A stretch of DNA of 64,000 nucleotides from Ypsolopha sequella (GCA_934047225.1 OW203984.1:1993201-2057200), one strand, 5' to 3'. Counted from the first letter of the stretch, positions 45,694 through 56,780 are shown. The notes: a model not told the origin generated them from the sequence alone. Translations and numbers: made by a program.

Positions 45694-46031
45694 ATCCATC
45701 AGCCTAGTTCGTCCACTGCTGGACATAAGCCCTTCTAGGACTTTGCCACTCCCAGCGGTCATCCTGGAAGAATTGCCCAAACTCACACACGCTGGGCAGG
45801 CGGGTTGGTGAGCGCGGTGACGCCGCTGCCCCCGTTACCAATCTGTTCCAAATAAGGCCCGGCTATTAGGGATGGATATACCACCATCCATCGGTCCCAG
45901 GCTTGGTTGGCCTCCTCGTTTTTTGCCTATGAGCTGTCCTCTTACTCTCCCCCGAATTACTTCGAGGGGATTTCCAAGTAAGATGGTGGTACCTCCACAG
46001 TCGAGCCCAGCATCAGCTCTACCACCTGTTT
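45694..46031 (-). mobile_element. (ATGG)n-tailed LINE-derived repeat family D, copy 3
   Basis: Matches 20143-20521 and 22373-22712 along its length, with a shorter tail (catccatc). It directly follows the decayed hammerhead-like motif. Confidence 0.65.
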
Positions 46032-46084
46032 TATTTATCATTAGTACGTTATTAAGTATTAGTACATATTATATAGTAAGTATA

Positions 46085-48440
46085 AGTCCAAGTTAATAAG
46101 CGTGGGTCCAAGATTACTTTGGATAAGAATGAAAGTGGGTTTGACTAGGCTATTTTTGTTGGGTGTATATGCACCAGATATGGGAAAGAATGTAAAAGAG
46201 AGAGATGCTTTTTGGGAGAGTGTAAATGTATAAGGAGAATGAGAGGATGATATTGTTAGGGGATTTTAATGGATGGATGGGTAGGTTTCAAACGAAACTG
46301 ACTTGAAAGTGTTCTTGGAAACTTTGGAGGTGAAGGAACGAATAAAAATGGTGAAAGTTTATTAAATATTTGTTTGGAAGAAAACCTTTCTGTGACTAAA
46401 ACCATGTTTAATCACAAAAACGTAAAAAAAAAAAAGACAGAGGAATGAATGTAAGACTATGATAGATTTAGGAATAGTTGATGAAAGATTGAAAAACAGA
46501 GTTGTAGACACGAGGGTGTACCGAGGCTCTAACGTTGGAACTAGTCATTATCTGGTGATGAGCCGGATGAATGGTCTGTTCAGGCGTTGTTATTATCGGC
46601 CAAAAGTGGCTATAACTATGTTAGAAAGAATTAAGGTTGAAAGATTGCAGGATAACGATGTCAAGGATGAATATCAGAAGAAACTTAAAGAGAGTTTGAA
46701 TTATTTTAATAAAAGGGATGATAATGATATAGAGGAGTTTTGGGAATCGTTAAAAGTTGGCATGATAGATGTAGCCACCGAAGTTTGTGGTCTATCCAGA
46801 AGAAACAGTGGAAAAAGAGAAATCTGAATAGTGCGATAATGATATTAAAAAGGTTGTGGGAGAGAAGATTACAGCATGGCTAGACTTATTAGCTATACAA
46901 GTAAAAAAGAGAGTACAAAGGTTGATTATTCTGAATGAGGTTATTGAAAGAGCAAAGAAACGGTACAAAGTATTAAAAAAAGGAAGCAAAATAAATTGTT
47001 GTAAATAAATGTAGAAAGAAGGAAGAAGTGATAGAAAAGTGTGGCACGAGGTTGTCTGACCATTTTAGAGCCAGCATTAAGAATTTGTGGAGCTTGGTTA
47101 GACAAGCCCGCGTAAAATCAGAGACATCTAGACTGACTATGATTAGAGATAAAGATAAATGTGTGTTGAACAATGTTCTGTGGTGTTGAATGATGCAATA
47201 AAAGTACTAGAACTCTGGAAGAACTATTTTGAAAGTGTGTTTGAATGCGAGGAATCAGAGACTCCTCAAGATAGTCACGAAATAGACAACGATGAAAAAA
47301 GCGTGATAAATATGAAATAAATTGTACAGGCAATGAAATGAATGAAAGTTGAGAACGCGGCTGGGTTTGAATGAGTATCAATAGAGATGCTAAGAATAGG
47401 ACATGGTGTAGCGGCTAGCCTGCTGTACCGGTTCTTCAATATGTGGTGGACGAGCAGTTGTGTTCTAGTTGACTAGTGCAAGGCTGTCATCGTCCCGCTA
47501 TATAAAGAAAAAGGTTCGCAGTAGGACTGCAAAAGCTACCATGGTATAATTTTTCTTAATATTGTTGGCAAGTTCTATACAAAGGTTCTTATTACGAGAG
47601 TGATGGATGAAACTGAAGAAAATATTTGGGAGGTACAAGCGGGATTTCGAAAAGGTATGGGTTGCATGGATCAGATATTTTCTTTGCGAAGCATATCTGA
47701 AAAATATCTGAGAAAACACCAAAAGGTGTTTTGTGCGTTTGTGGATTTAGAAATAGCTTACGATAGAGTGTCGAGGGATGACTTGTGAACAACACTGACC
47801 ATATATGGAGTGAGTAGCCATCTGGTTACAATTATGGATGATACCTTTGAAAAGAAGGGAATTAAATAAATGTAGGAAAAACAAAGGTTTTAGAGAGCAA
47901 TGAAGTGGTGACTGAATGGAAGATTAAGATGGGAGACAAAGAAGTAGAGCAAGTTAACGAGTTTGTGTATCTAGATTGTCTAATTACGTGCGATGTAAAT
48001 TGTAATTGAAAGAAGAGTGAATGCGGAAAAATTACGGGGTATGTGTGGTTTAACATTGAATGACAGAGTGAAAAATATCGACATACGGGATCGTTACGGC
48101 CTGAAAAATTATGTAGTGACTAGAATAGAAAAGGGAATGCTTCGGTGGTTTGAACATGTAGAGTGGATGAATGAAAGTAGAGTGACGAAAGAAATTTCTG
48201 GCGCGCAAGTCGAAGGTAGAGCTTGACCAGGCCGGAACGTATGCTAACCAAAATGGCGGGGTATTGAAGAAGGGCAATGTCTAAAGAACCAGGAATAAAA
48301 GAGCTTGTATGATTAGATGGATGGATGTGGAAGACGCGAAAGGGATGTGTCAGGATCGTAGCAGGTAGAAATCTGCAGTCTCTGCTTACCCCTCTGCAAG
48401 ACAGGCGTTAGTATATGTATACATGTATGTATGTAATATA
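46085..48440 (+). pseudogene. Decayed APE-type LINE (endonuclease-reverse transcriptase)
   Basis: Pieces of one retrotransposon protein appear in order in changing frames. The endonuclease part has G-V-Y-A-P-D near 46167 and L-L-G-D-F-N near 46255 (the AP-endonuclease G-D-F-N motif). A linker frame is 46459-46827. The RT part at 47600-47788 has Q-A-G-F-R-K-G and F-V-D-L-E-x-A-Y-D-R-V. The C-terminal frame is 48017-48226. The tail is (tatg)n at about 48412-48435. Many frameshifts and stops, and the RT catalytic Y-x-D-D region appears deleted between 47850 and 47900. Same family as the split copy at 40925-42745. It looks RTE-like, but the clade is uncertain. Confidence 0.7.
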
Positions 48441-49967
48441 TTAAGTAAACACTTATTAAATTGTCCATTATTTATTTTAGTGTACACAATGTACTTTACG
48501 ATTTATCTCCTTGGCTTCATTTCTACCCAGATGTTTCTTGTATCTGTATCTATATTTTGTTTTTCTCTTTTAAGTTTTATTATGTATGGTGCACATTAAA
48601 GAGTATTTCTCTAGTCTTTTCTTGTTATTGGTGATAGTGTGGAAACTATTATTGTTATTTTCACAAACTCATTAATTTTGAATGTTGTCTGTAACTTTGA
48701 TGTTACCATTCCATTTCTTACCATAAAATATGTTCCACGTCTTGGCCCGACGACTGTCTGTCTGTTTGTCACTCAATGTAAACCCTGATCCTGTCAATTA
48801 GTGGTGTGTCTGTGTCACGACAACCGTTTTATTCTCGAGTCGTCCTTTTTAAATACAAATGTTACTTGATGATATTGATCGCGCAATTAGTTAATTAGAC
48901 TCCATCTTCAGGTTGTGACTATGATTTAAGCCAATTTAAGGTTCCGTATTTGTATCGCATGGTGGTACGGAACCCCTTGTGCGCCATTTTTGACGCTATT
49001 ATGAATATATATTATGAATATATCGATATGAAAAATCGCTATTAAAATAAAATAATAACATAAACCATCGCCCTCCTCGTATTTTTGGACCCCAAAAATA
49101 TGATACGCCAGTAATTTGAGCCTTGCAGTCTTAAAAACATGCATTGACAAGTCAATAAAACTTTTATCACCAACTTTTCAACCTCCGGCGCCAGGAACTC
49201 ACCACCAAGTGCAAAAAAGTTGATGTCCACAACACAGTGGGGATCGGATGTGACCCCATGTGCAAGATCAATAAAAATGTCGTTTGACGTTGAATATGGG
49301 AAATTAATTGCATGGGAATGCATATAAGTGCCTTCAAATTCAGTATTTTATTGAAGGAAATTAATTGACTTCACATCGGTCCGTGAGATGCGTTGTTTTT
49401 ATAAATTTGCGTTGTAATAAATAATTATCACTAAATTGCTTTGTATACGTTAACATTTTTGAAAGAAATAATTTAGGTACTTATATTAATTAATTAGAAT
49501 AAATGTTTGGTTAGCTAGTATTACGGTCTAACAAGGTGTTGAGTAAAGCTGATATAATAAATCTTAGCATCTCCTGAGATTAAGCTTATGATAATAAACT
49601 GTTTAGACGGAAATCCTTCTTTAATTTACCAACGTCGTTATGCAGCCACTCTGCACCTTTACTCTAAGTAATAAAGCCTAAAGTGGTAAGTTTTAGTGGC
49701 AAAATATAAGCATCTGGATGACATGTTAGTTTAGTTCGCAATCCCCTAATTTGTGTAGCGGTTTGTGGGTGAACGGGCGATATTTCAATTGGCTATATTT
49801 GTTTAGGCTGCAAGTTGCTTGTTATCATGAGATTAGGTTTTCTTTTTAACTGCAATAATGTATAATTTCTAAACATTTTGTTCAATTTAATACAAAAAAT
49901 ATCACAAAGTATGCTCTCGCAACTATATAAGTTCGATATTCGGTATTTTTATTTTTTGTAATAGATG
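48441..49967. other. No gene; 'gttccgta' inverted pair near 48940-48975
   Basis: AT-rich DNA. 48940-48975 has ggttccgtatttg and gtacggaacccc facing each other, a fragment of the dispersed repeat family. No gene. Confidence 0.4.
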
Positions 49968-49973
49968 CTTCTT
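49968..49973. repeat. Target-site duplication, left
   Basis: cttctt here matches cttctt at 56952-56957 immediately outside the opposite LTR. The exact length (4-6 bp) depends on where the LTR edge is drawn. Confidence 0.65.
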
Positions 49974-50167
49974 TGGCAGGTTGGGGTGTTAACTGAGTGA
50001 AACACAGGTTAGCTGTTAATAGTCCGATATATTCTAGTGGCTAAAACCACGTAAGAAAACACGTTGATACTACACAAAGTCGGGAAGAGAACTGGCGTGG
50101 CTACGTGCCTTGCCATAAGTCGTGCGCAATTACTTATTGCTACAATCAGCAATTTCATGACTCCACA
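49974..50167 (-). repeat. LTR A (3' LTR, 194 bp)
   Basis: On the minus strand it runs tgtggagtcatg ... cctgcca. It is preceded on that strand by a purine-rich stretch (tagaaagggatgtac), a candidate polypurine tract at about 50168-50183. Matches LTR B and LTR C with no difference I can see. Confidence 0.85.
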
Positions 50168-51648
50168 GTACATCCCTTTCTACAAAAAAAATTTTTCAAA
50201 ATAAAATTTTTAACAAACTAAAAACATCTTTCATTGATTGTACCTAAATGTTTCAAAACATACTACACTGATTGTACTCTGATACACTGTTGCAATAATA
50301 ACATAATCTGACTCGACATTTAAACAATTGTAAACACAAAGCAAGCTCGTAATATGAAACTGCCTACTGGCTGACGCAATTCTTATCTTGCTGTAATGAA
50401 AATAAATTTCAATGAAATAAAATTTCAACATTGTGCAGTACCATAATGTAAAGACTATTTTATAATGTAAAATTACACAAGATTCTTTAAGAAAACAATA
50501 CAAAAAAAAATGAATATAAAACTGAAAAACTCTTTAACACTAACTTCTGTAGAAATTACTCTGAAATTGAATACCAAATTAACAGATAACACTTGAATAT
50601 CTAAACAGTAAAATAACATAATAACGGTGTTATAATATCAAAAATAGTGCTATAATGGAAAATTTTTCAATTTGTTCAACTACACAATTCATAACTGGAC
50701 TTTACACAGTATAATAATGTGAAAAAAAAAAAAAAAAATGCTATTATAAAAAACTTTAAACAATTTATAGAGGAAAAATACAAACACAAAACTGTTACAT
50801 AACACAAAAAATACATTTCCTGACATCTATCCGAATCCTAAACATTTTATTACTTTTTGGTGATCAATCCAAAAGCTAGAAAAATATCTAGTATACCAAT
50901 AGTATATCTTTACGTCATGTAAGAAAAAATTCCGGAAATTTCTACTTACATGCTTCATAGTTACACAAATTACAAACATAAATGACATTTCAATACACAA
51001 TACACAAGAAAACATAAAAATAAATTTCGCATTGCATCAAGGGTCTACATTTGCATTCTATTACGGAACCCTGTTTATTCGTCTTTGCTTATTTGCTCTA
51101 ATTCGATGTCATTCAGATAGCGTTTCCTGCTTAACCTGAGTGTATATCGACATTATACATCACTTGAAAACAATAACAAAACACTAAAAAATTACAATCT
51201 ACAAGAAGAGAAAGAAAAAAATATCTAAGTTTCGGAAATCTCTCTAGTATCCCTTTAATGCGGAAAGAAAAATATAACTTGATAGTTTGCAAAAATACTC
51301 TCTAGGCCATTTTACGATTCACCGAGGGCTCGGAACTACTTGAAGAGTGTTCAGGTTAAAATATGGCTTGCCCGTATCTATAGTTTCATTTAGCTCGCGG
51401 GTTCATATTCGAGTTATAAACTCACGGAACCCTAACATTTCATTTTATAATTTCTACGTTACACATGCTATTGCATTGAGATCTGAGTTGCTTAATCCGC
51501 ATTCCCCAAATCTAATACCTTTAGCTATTCTTTAAAACTACTTTCTAGTATGATCACTACTTTGTACTTTACACAAAAATAACACAATGGTCACTGTTTC
51601 GTAAACTTTCAATTTTCTGTTTCAATTTGCCTGCTGACGTAATTCGTC
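50168..51648 (-). other. 3' untranslated region of the LTR element
   Basis: About 1.5 kb of A/T-rich DNA between ORF3 and the 3' LTR. Small frames (50231-50503, 50827-51015 minus) have no recognisable features. Decayed accessory or env-like sequence cannot be excluded, but none is visible. Confidence 0.5.
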
Positions 51649-51915
51649 CTATACATGTTGCTGCATCGTATTTTGGAATGCCTGTGGAGCACTCTCCAAA
51701 GTTGACGCTCTTAATTCTTTTCTTAACCACTTTCGCATATGATTACTACACTTTGTATATAATACGTACACTGATAAAAAACACAATATGATAACTGTTA
51801 TTACTATCACAATTCCATAAATCTCCATTTTTTCTTCTAATTTCGAATTACTTGACTCGTTTGCACCATTCTGTGCTATGACAACTTGTTCATTTTTACT
51901 TTGCGGTTTACCCAT
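51649..51915 (-). CDS. ORF3: putative myristoylated single-pass membrane protein (88 codons)
   Basis: Lies between pol and the 3' LTR, where env or accessory genes sit. I chose the ATG at 51915, with A at -3, rather than the upstream in-frame ATG at 52005, because it gives an N-terminus M-G-K-P-Q-S-K like the myristoylation signals of neuronal calcium sensors (glycine at 2, serine at 6, lysine at 7). A polar stretch with N/S follows (10-30), then one hydrophobic segment (about 33-53) with a cysteine inside and one at 56 (possible palmitoylation), then a basic region R-K-W-L-R-K (61-66) and a polar tail. No env features (signal peptide, furin site, fusion peptide). Function unknown; membrane targeting is inferred. 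Confidence 0.6.
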   Translation of the reverse strand: MGKPQSKNEQVVIAQNGANESSNSKLEEKMEIYGIVIVITVIILCFLSVYVLYTKCSNHMRKWLRKELRASTLESAPQAFQNTMQQHV

Positions 51916-52065
51916 TTTTCGGAATTTTAACCACAAAATATTTACACGACTTTTACAAAAAACTAAATCTTTATCACTGAACCTCACAATATGTACTGTA
52001 TGCAAAACTAAAAATAATACTCTTTATGTACTTTAATCATTGCTCTAGATAATTTACATATTTGC

Positions 52066-55000
52066 TTACGAATCTGCAAATCTAACTGGTTTCTTAATCA
52101 CACGACCGCTGCGTGATGTTCTAATTTCTGGCTGATCACGTGTCTCAAAAGGTACTAACGGACTTTGAACTGAAACGTTTTGATTCTCAATATTTTGACT
52201 TGCTAAATCGCTTTCATTTTGAACATCCTCATTTTCAAATAAAGTATACGCTGGTTTCAATCTATCTATAGAAATGTTCGTCTGTCTGTTCGGTAACTGT
52301 ACTTTAAAAACCTTATTTTCTCTACTTAAAACGCGGTATGGGCCATCATAAGTAGGTATTAGAGGTTTCTTAACTGCATCATTTCTTATGAAAACGTGTG
52401 AACATGACTGTAAGTCCTTATGCACGAAAATCTTTCTGGAATCGCTCGACGTTCGCGATTGCGGCTTTAATTCTCTAATAATTTTGCGTAACTGCTCAAC
52501 ATATGTAAAAGGATCATTGCTCTGCGTACTTACTTCTTGAAAAAATTCACCTGGTAGCTTAATATTGTGTCCGTAAATCATCTCTGCCGAACTTATTCCT
52601 GAGTCGCTCCTGCCTGAAGCTCTTAACCCTAGAAGAACTGTAGGTAATTCTTGTATCCAAGATGTACTTGCCTTCAATCTAGCAGTAAGCGCTGCTTTCA
52701 GCGTACGATGCCACCTTTCTATGCTGCCGTTGCTTTGTGGATGATATGGAGTGGTTCTAAATTTCTTGATACCTAATAATTTCATTAACTCTGCGAATAA
52801 CTCACTCTCCATCTGCCTTCCTTGATCTGTTGTCATTCTACTAAAACTTCCGAAACGACAAATCCAACCTTCATACACGGCTCTGGCTACTTTTTCAGCC
52901 GTGATTTCTTTTACTGGAATTGCCTCTGCCCATCTGGTATATCTGTCTATGATTGTTACTAAATACCTGTATCCCTCTTCAGTTGTTGGAAGTGGCCCAA
53001 CGATGTCCATATGAATATGTTCGAATCTATTGCATGGTGGAAAACTTCCGACTTCTGATATTGTGTGTCTATTTACCTTGCTCCGCTGGCATCGTATACA
53101 AGATTTTGCCCATTGGCTTACGTCTTTATTCATGCTAGGCCAAAAAAATCTTTGCGCTACCATCTTACGTGTAGTTTTGCTACCTGGATGACTAAAATTA
53201 TGTATAGAATCAAAAGCTGTTTTCCTAAAAGTTTCAGTCAAAAACGGTCTGGCATTATTAGTACTTATTTCGCAATAAATTAATTTGTCGCTACCTGGTA
53301 ACCTGAGTTGCTTTAACTGTACATTGCTGTCCTGCTTTGTCAGTAAATTGTGCAAGTGTGTGTCTGTTTCCTGCGCTGTCGCAAGTTCGCTGTAATCTAG
53401 TGCTGACGGGCATGTTATGGTTTCAATTCTAGAAAGTGCATCCGCTACGGGATTCAAATTACCTTCCACGTGTTTAATATAAGTTGTAAATTCGCTGATG
53501 AACAATAACTGCCTAGTACGTCTTGGGTTCTCTTTGTTACTACCTAACTTTGTAAAAGCAAATGTTAAGGGTTTATGATCTGTAAATATAGTGAACTCTC
53601 TACCCTCTAGCATGTTTCTGAAATAAACTACGGCCATGTATATTGCCAATAATTCTCGATCATATGTACTATATTTCTCCTGTGCCGCTGAAAGTTTCTT
53701 TGAAAAATAACCCAATGGTTTCCAGTAATTACCAACCTTTTGTTGTAAAACTGCGCCTGCACAATTTGCACTGCAATCTGTCATCAGAGATAATTCCACA
53801 TTGGCCAACGGATGAGACAGAGTAACGGCGTTTTTAAGACTTACCTTACACTGCTCGAAAGCCTGCGTTGCCTTCTCATTCCATGGAATCTTTGTTTTGT
53901 CCTTTTTCTTTGCATTGTGCAAAAACTGGTTCAGCTCTGCTTGCTGTACGACTGCCTTTGGTAGATGCGCTCTGTAAAAATTTAACATTCCTAAAAATCG
54001 TCTCAGCTGCTCAACTGTTTCCGGTTTTGGGTATTCAGTGATAGCCTTGACTTTGTCCTCCAAAGGACGTATTCCCTCTGTGGAAACTTCATACCCCAGA
54101 AAATCTACTTTAGCTTGTCCAAATATGCATTTACTTAAATTTATTGTGATTCCAATCTCGTTAAAACGTTCAAAAAGTTTTCTGAGATGCTGCGTGTGCT
54201 GCTCTTCTGTTTCTGATGCTAGAATAACGTCATCAATGTACCCGAAAAGACATGATTTCTCCCCCTTTTCATTCTGTATTACTTCTATACCCTGTAAAAC
54301 TGTATTATTCATGAATCTTTGGAAAGTTTGAGCAGCATTTCTAAGTCCAAACGTCATACGCGTAAACTCGTATAGCCCAAACGGTGTTATAATCGCTGTT
54401 TTCTCTACATCCTCGGGTGCTACTCTGATAAAATGATAGGCTCTATTAATATCTATACGTGTGAAAATTTTTTTACCTGCTAATCCATACGTGAAGTCTT
54501 GTAGCCGAGGTACTGGATACCTGTCTGGTTTCGTGATTGCGTTGAGCTGCCTGTAGTCTCCGCATGGCCTGATCTGGCCATCCTTCTTCGGCACGACGTG
54601 TAGAGGACTCGCCCAAGCACTTTTTGATGGTCTACATATACCTATTTCTTGCATGAACCTAAATTCGTCCCTGACCTTATTAAACCTATCTGGGGGCAAA
54701 GGTCGTGCTTTAGCATGAACCGGTGGTCCGGTTGTCTCTATGTGATGAAAAACTGAATGCGACGGTATTTCTTTAAAAGACACAGGTTTCGTAATTTCGG
54801 AAAATTCTTCTAATAATTCGCGATATGGGTGTTTATCCTGAATACTACTTATTGAAGAAGGACCTTCATAAACAACTATCGTACCATCTGTACGTAAATT
54901 AGTCACCAAATCAATTAATTTCCTATTGTACAAATCTATAAGTAACTTATGAGTTCTTAAAAAGTCTGCTCCGAGTATGGGCTTTGGTACATCACACACT

Positions 55001-55263
55001 ATAAATGTCCACTTGAATGCACGTCTTAAACCTAAATTTAGCTCCATTGTAGTCACACCATAAGTCTTAATTTCTGTATTGTTCGCTGCGTATAATTTAT
55101 ATGTGCACTCACGACGATCTTGCGGTTTAACACAACTAACCGGTAAAGTACTTACGTTTGCACCACTGTCGATTAAAAAACGTAGTTTACTGTTCCAATC
55201 CGTAACACTTAACCGATGATTGTCTGTCACTGCAATGCAATTGTTAACCGCACCCAACTGCAT
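52066..55263 (-). CDS. pol: Pol polyprotein (PR-RT-RNase H-integrase), intact 1065 codons
   Basis: Copies element RNA into DNA and integrates it. Protease: D-S-G at 32-34. RT about 195-385 with D271 in D-I-N-R-A-Y and Y-I-D-D at 342-345. RNase H about 490-615 with D496, E537, D562 and D608. Integrase: zinc site H688, H692, C722, C725; catalytic D753, D813, E849 with 35 residues between the last two; G-P-Y of the GPY/F module at 974-976. No chromodomain. No frameshift or stop, and all key residues are present. The ATG at 55263 is in the same frame as the upstream gag 3' end, separated by one UGA and four sense codons. The frame lies opposite in direction to the main gag part because of the rearrangement. 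Confidence 0.95.
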   Translation of the reverse strand: MQLGAVNNCIAVTDNHRLSVTDWNSKLRFLIDSGANVSTLPVSCVKPQDRRECTYKLYAANNTEIKTYGVTTMELNLGLRRAFKWTFIVCDVPKPILGADFLRTHKLLIDLYNRKLIDLVTNLRTDGTIVVYEGPSSISSIQDKHPYRELLEEFSEITKPVSFKEIPSHSVFHHIETTGPPVHAKARPLPPDRFNKVRDEFRFMQEIGICRPSKSAWASPLHVVPKKDGQIRPCGDYRQLNAITKPDRYPVPRLQDFTYGLAGKKIFTRIDINRAYHFIRVAPEDVEKTAIITPFGLYEFTRMTFGLRNAAQTFQRFMNNTVLQGIEVIQNEKGEKSCLFGYIDDVILASETEEQHTQHLRKLFERFNEIGITINLSKCIFGQAKVDFLGYEVSTEGIRPLEDKVKAITEYPKPETVEQLRRFLGMLNFYRAHLPKAVVQQAELNQFLHNAKKKDKTKIPWNEKATQAFEQCKVSLKNAVTLSHPLANVELSLMTDCSANCAGAVLQQKVGNYWKPLGYFSKKLSAAQEKYSTYDRELLAIYMAVVYFRNMLEGREFTIFTDHKPLTFAFTKLGSNKENPRRTRQLLFISEFTTYIKHVEGNLNPVADALSRIETITCPSALDYSELATAQETDTHLHNLLTKQDSNVQLKQLRLPGSDKLIYCEISTNNARPFLTETFRKTAFDSIHNFSHPGSKTTRKMVAQRFFWPSMNKDVSQWAKSCIRCQRSKVNRHTISEVGSFPPCNRFEHIHMDIVGPLPTTEEGYRYLVTIIDRYTRWAEAIPVKEITAEKVARAVYEGWICRFGSFSRMTTDQGRQMESELFAELMKLLGIKKFRTTPYHPQSNGSIERWHRTLKAALTARLKASTSWIQELPTVLLGLRASGRSDSGISSAEMIYGHNIKLPGEFFQEVSTQSNDPFTYVEQLRKIIRELKPQSRTSSDSRKIFVHKDLQSCSHVFIRNDAVKKPLIPTYDGPYRVLSRENKVFKVQLPNRQTNISIDRLKPAYTLFENEDVQNESDLASQNIENQNVSVQSPLVPFETRDQPEIRTSRSGRVIKKPVRFADS

Positions 55264-55275
55264 CGTTTCTAATTT

Positions 55276-55350
55276 TCATAAACCGTATTGCTGCGACTGC
55301 TGTCCCTGTACTTGCCGCGGTTGATTCTGCGACTGCTGCTGTGCACCCCA
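55276..55350 (-). pseudogene. gag: 3' end of gag (25 codons), cut off from the rest
   Basis: Minus-strand coding remnant starting W-G-A and rich in glutamine, ending Y-G-L and a UGA stop (55278-55276). It continues the frame that the gag on the plus strand loses at 56770: both share tggggt at the break. LTR B abuts it at 55352. The UGA is in frame with the pol ATG. Confidence 0.7.
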
Positions 55351-55351
55351 C

Positions 55352-55545
55352 TGTGGAGTCATGAAATTGCTGATTGTAGCAATAAGTAATTGCGCACGAC
55401 TTATGGCAAGGCACGTAGCCACGCCAGTTCTCTTCCCGACTTTGTGTAGTATCAACGTGTTTTCTTACGTGGTTTTAGCCACTAGAATATATCGGACTAT
55501 TAACAGCTAACCTGTGTTTCACTCAGTTAACACCCCAACCTGCCA
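55352..55545 (+). repeat. LTR B (internal, inverted relative to A and C)
   Basis: Starts tgtggagtc and ends cctgcca, followed by aag and the primer-binding site, so it is a proper 5' LTR for the plus-strand leader and gag. At its outer edge the two bases 'ac' precede tgtgg, as they do inside LTR A, but not at the integrated end of LTR C. Confidence 0.85.
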
Positions 55546-55548
55546 AAG

Positions 55549-55563
55549 TGGTGACCCCGAACG
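55549..55563 (+). promoter_or_regulatory. Primer-binding site, tRNA-Trp type
   Basis: tggtgaccccgaacg starts three bases after the LTR edge. It fits the complement of an insect tRNA-Trp 3' end (tggtgaccccgacg) apart from one extra a. tRNA-Trp priming is known for the CsRn1 clade. Confidence 0.75.
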
Positions 55564-55838
55564 TCGATTTTTGGGCAGTGCGTTTGATGGCTGTTGGGGT
55601 GTAGTGTTCGTGAGGTGAACCGACGGGACACGGGCAGCGGGAAGGGAACTCCTCGTCGAGAAGTGTCGGCCTCGGCGAGAATTTAGACGGCACACCTTGG
55701 GCAGGGCCGGACCCAGGGGGGTATTATACGGTCCTCACCGGTTTTCGTCGCAGCCGGTGTCGTATTCAGACGCAATTTTTTGGGCAAGTAGTAGCGCCAA
55801 ATGTCCCGTGTTCTCTCCCATTTCTCTCCATTCTGGGA
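55564..55838 (+). other. Untranslated leader of the LTR element
   Basis: GC-rich 275 bp between the primer site and the gag ATG; would carry packaging signals. Open frames on both strands here (55697-55909, 55683-55919) are not supported as genes. Confidence 0.6.
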
Positions 55839-56780
55839 ATGTACGGACAAGTTGGGCGGACGCTCAGCGGACAACAGGGTGTTGTTCAACCGGCAGTCGG
55901 ACCAACTAAAGTAGAGCAAACCTCAGTGGTATCAAGCGAGGTGCAAAAAGAAACAGAGGCAGCCATGGAACAAGCGACAAGCGAATTAGCTTCGATCAGT
56001 TTGCAGACCAAGTTACCAGAGTTTTGGTCGGATTTACCGCGATTATGGTTCGCACAGTTCGAGACAATCATGGTTCCGCAGAAAAAGGGTGACGCGGAAA
56101 TGTTTAATGTAGCCGTTTCCAAACTCGGCAGGGACGCACTCAGGTCAGTCAGCGACCTAATCAGTACACCGCCGGAAAATAACAAATACGAGACGTTGAA
56201 AAATAGGCTTTTGAAAGTTTTTGAAGAAAGTGAAGAAGTCCAGTTCAGCAAGCTGGTGAGTGAAATCCAGTTGGGCACACAGAAGCCATCTCAGCTTCTT
56301 AGGCGGATGGCAGAGTTGGCAAGGAACTCGGGAACATCAGAGGCTTCCCTGAAGAAATTGTGGATTGGACGTTTACCGTCAGCAGTTAGAGCAGTTTTAG
56401 CTGTGAGCCAAGAGACAAGCCTGGAGAATTTGGCAACTATGGCAGACAAGATAGTTGAGAACATTAGGACAGGAGATGTGGCGGAAGTGACAGCGGCGGC
56501 CGCAGCGACTTCCTCACCATTTCCGGAGCTGATGGCGCAGATGATGGCGTTGACGTTGCAGCTTAAAGAGCTAAAAGGAGAAGTTAGTGAAATTCGCGGA
56601 CGCAGCAGAGATAGGAGCTACGGTTACCGTGGTGATAGAAGAAATCGGAGCAGAAATAGGTCTAGATCAAACGGGCCCAGAAGAAACCCTAATCATCCGG
56701 ATTGGCTATGCAGATATCATTACAAATTCGGAAATAGAGCGAACAGATGTGAAACGCCTTGTAATTGGGGTGTTAACTGA
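55839..56780 (+). CDS. gag: Gag, 3'-truncated by LTR C
   Basis: Structural capsid/nucleocapsid protein that forms the particle and packages RNA. Residues about 58-75 hold F-W-S-D-L-P-R-L-W-F-A-Q-F-E, the start of the capsid region typical of this clade. An R/S/N-rich basic stretch (about 255-285) precedes a zinc finger C291-x2-H294-x9-C304-x3-C308, the CHCC arrangement of CsRn1-type Gag. After residue 310 the frame enters LTR C and ends with a foreign stop at 56778-56780; its natural glutamine-rich tail is on the other strand at 55276-55350. The ATG at 55839 gives the expected N-terminus length; an ATG at residue 43 is possible but less likely. Confidence 0.85.
   Translation: MYGQVGRTLSGQQGVVQPAVGPTKVEQTSVVSSEVQKETEAAMEQATSELASISLQTKLPEFWSDLPRLWFAQFETIMVPQKKGDAEMFNVAVSKLGRDALRSVSDLISTPPENNKYETLKNRLLKVFEESEEVQFSKLVSEIQLGTQKPSQLLRRMAELARNSGTSEASLKKLWIGRLPSAVRAVLAVSQETSLENLATMADKIVENIRTGDVAEVTAAAAATSSPFPELMAQMMALTLQLKELKGEVSEIRGRSRDRSYGYRGDRRNRSRNRSRSNGPRRNPNHPDWLCRYHYKFGNRANRCETPCNWGVN

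Noticed and set aside
50231..50503. Env-like ORF downstream of pol
   Set aside because: No signal peptide, cleavage site or membrane anchor; base composition matches the non-coding surroundings.
55886..56278. Minus-strand frame opposite gag
   Set aside because: Shadow of the gag frame; the plus strand carries the recognisable capsid and zinc-finger motifs.
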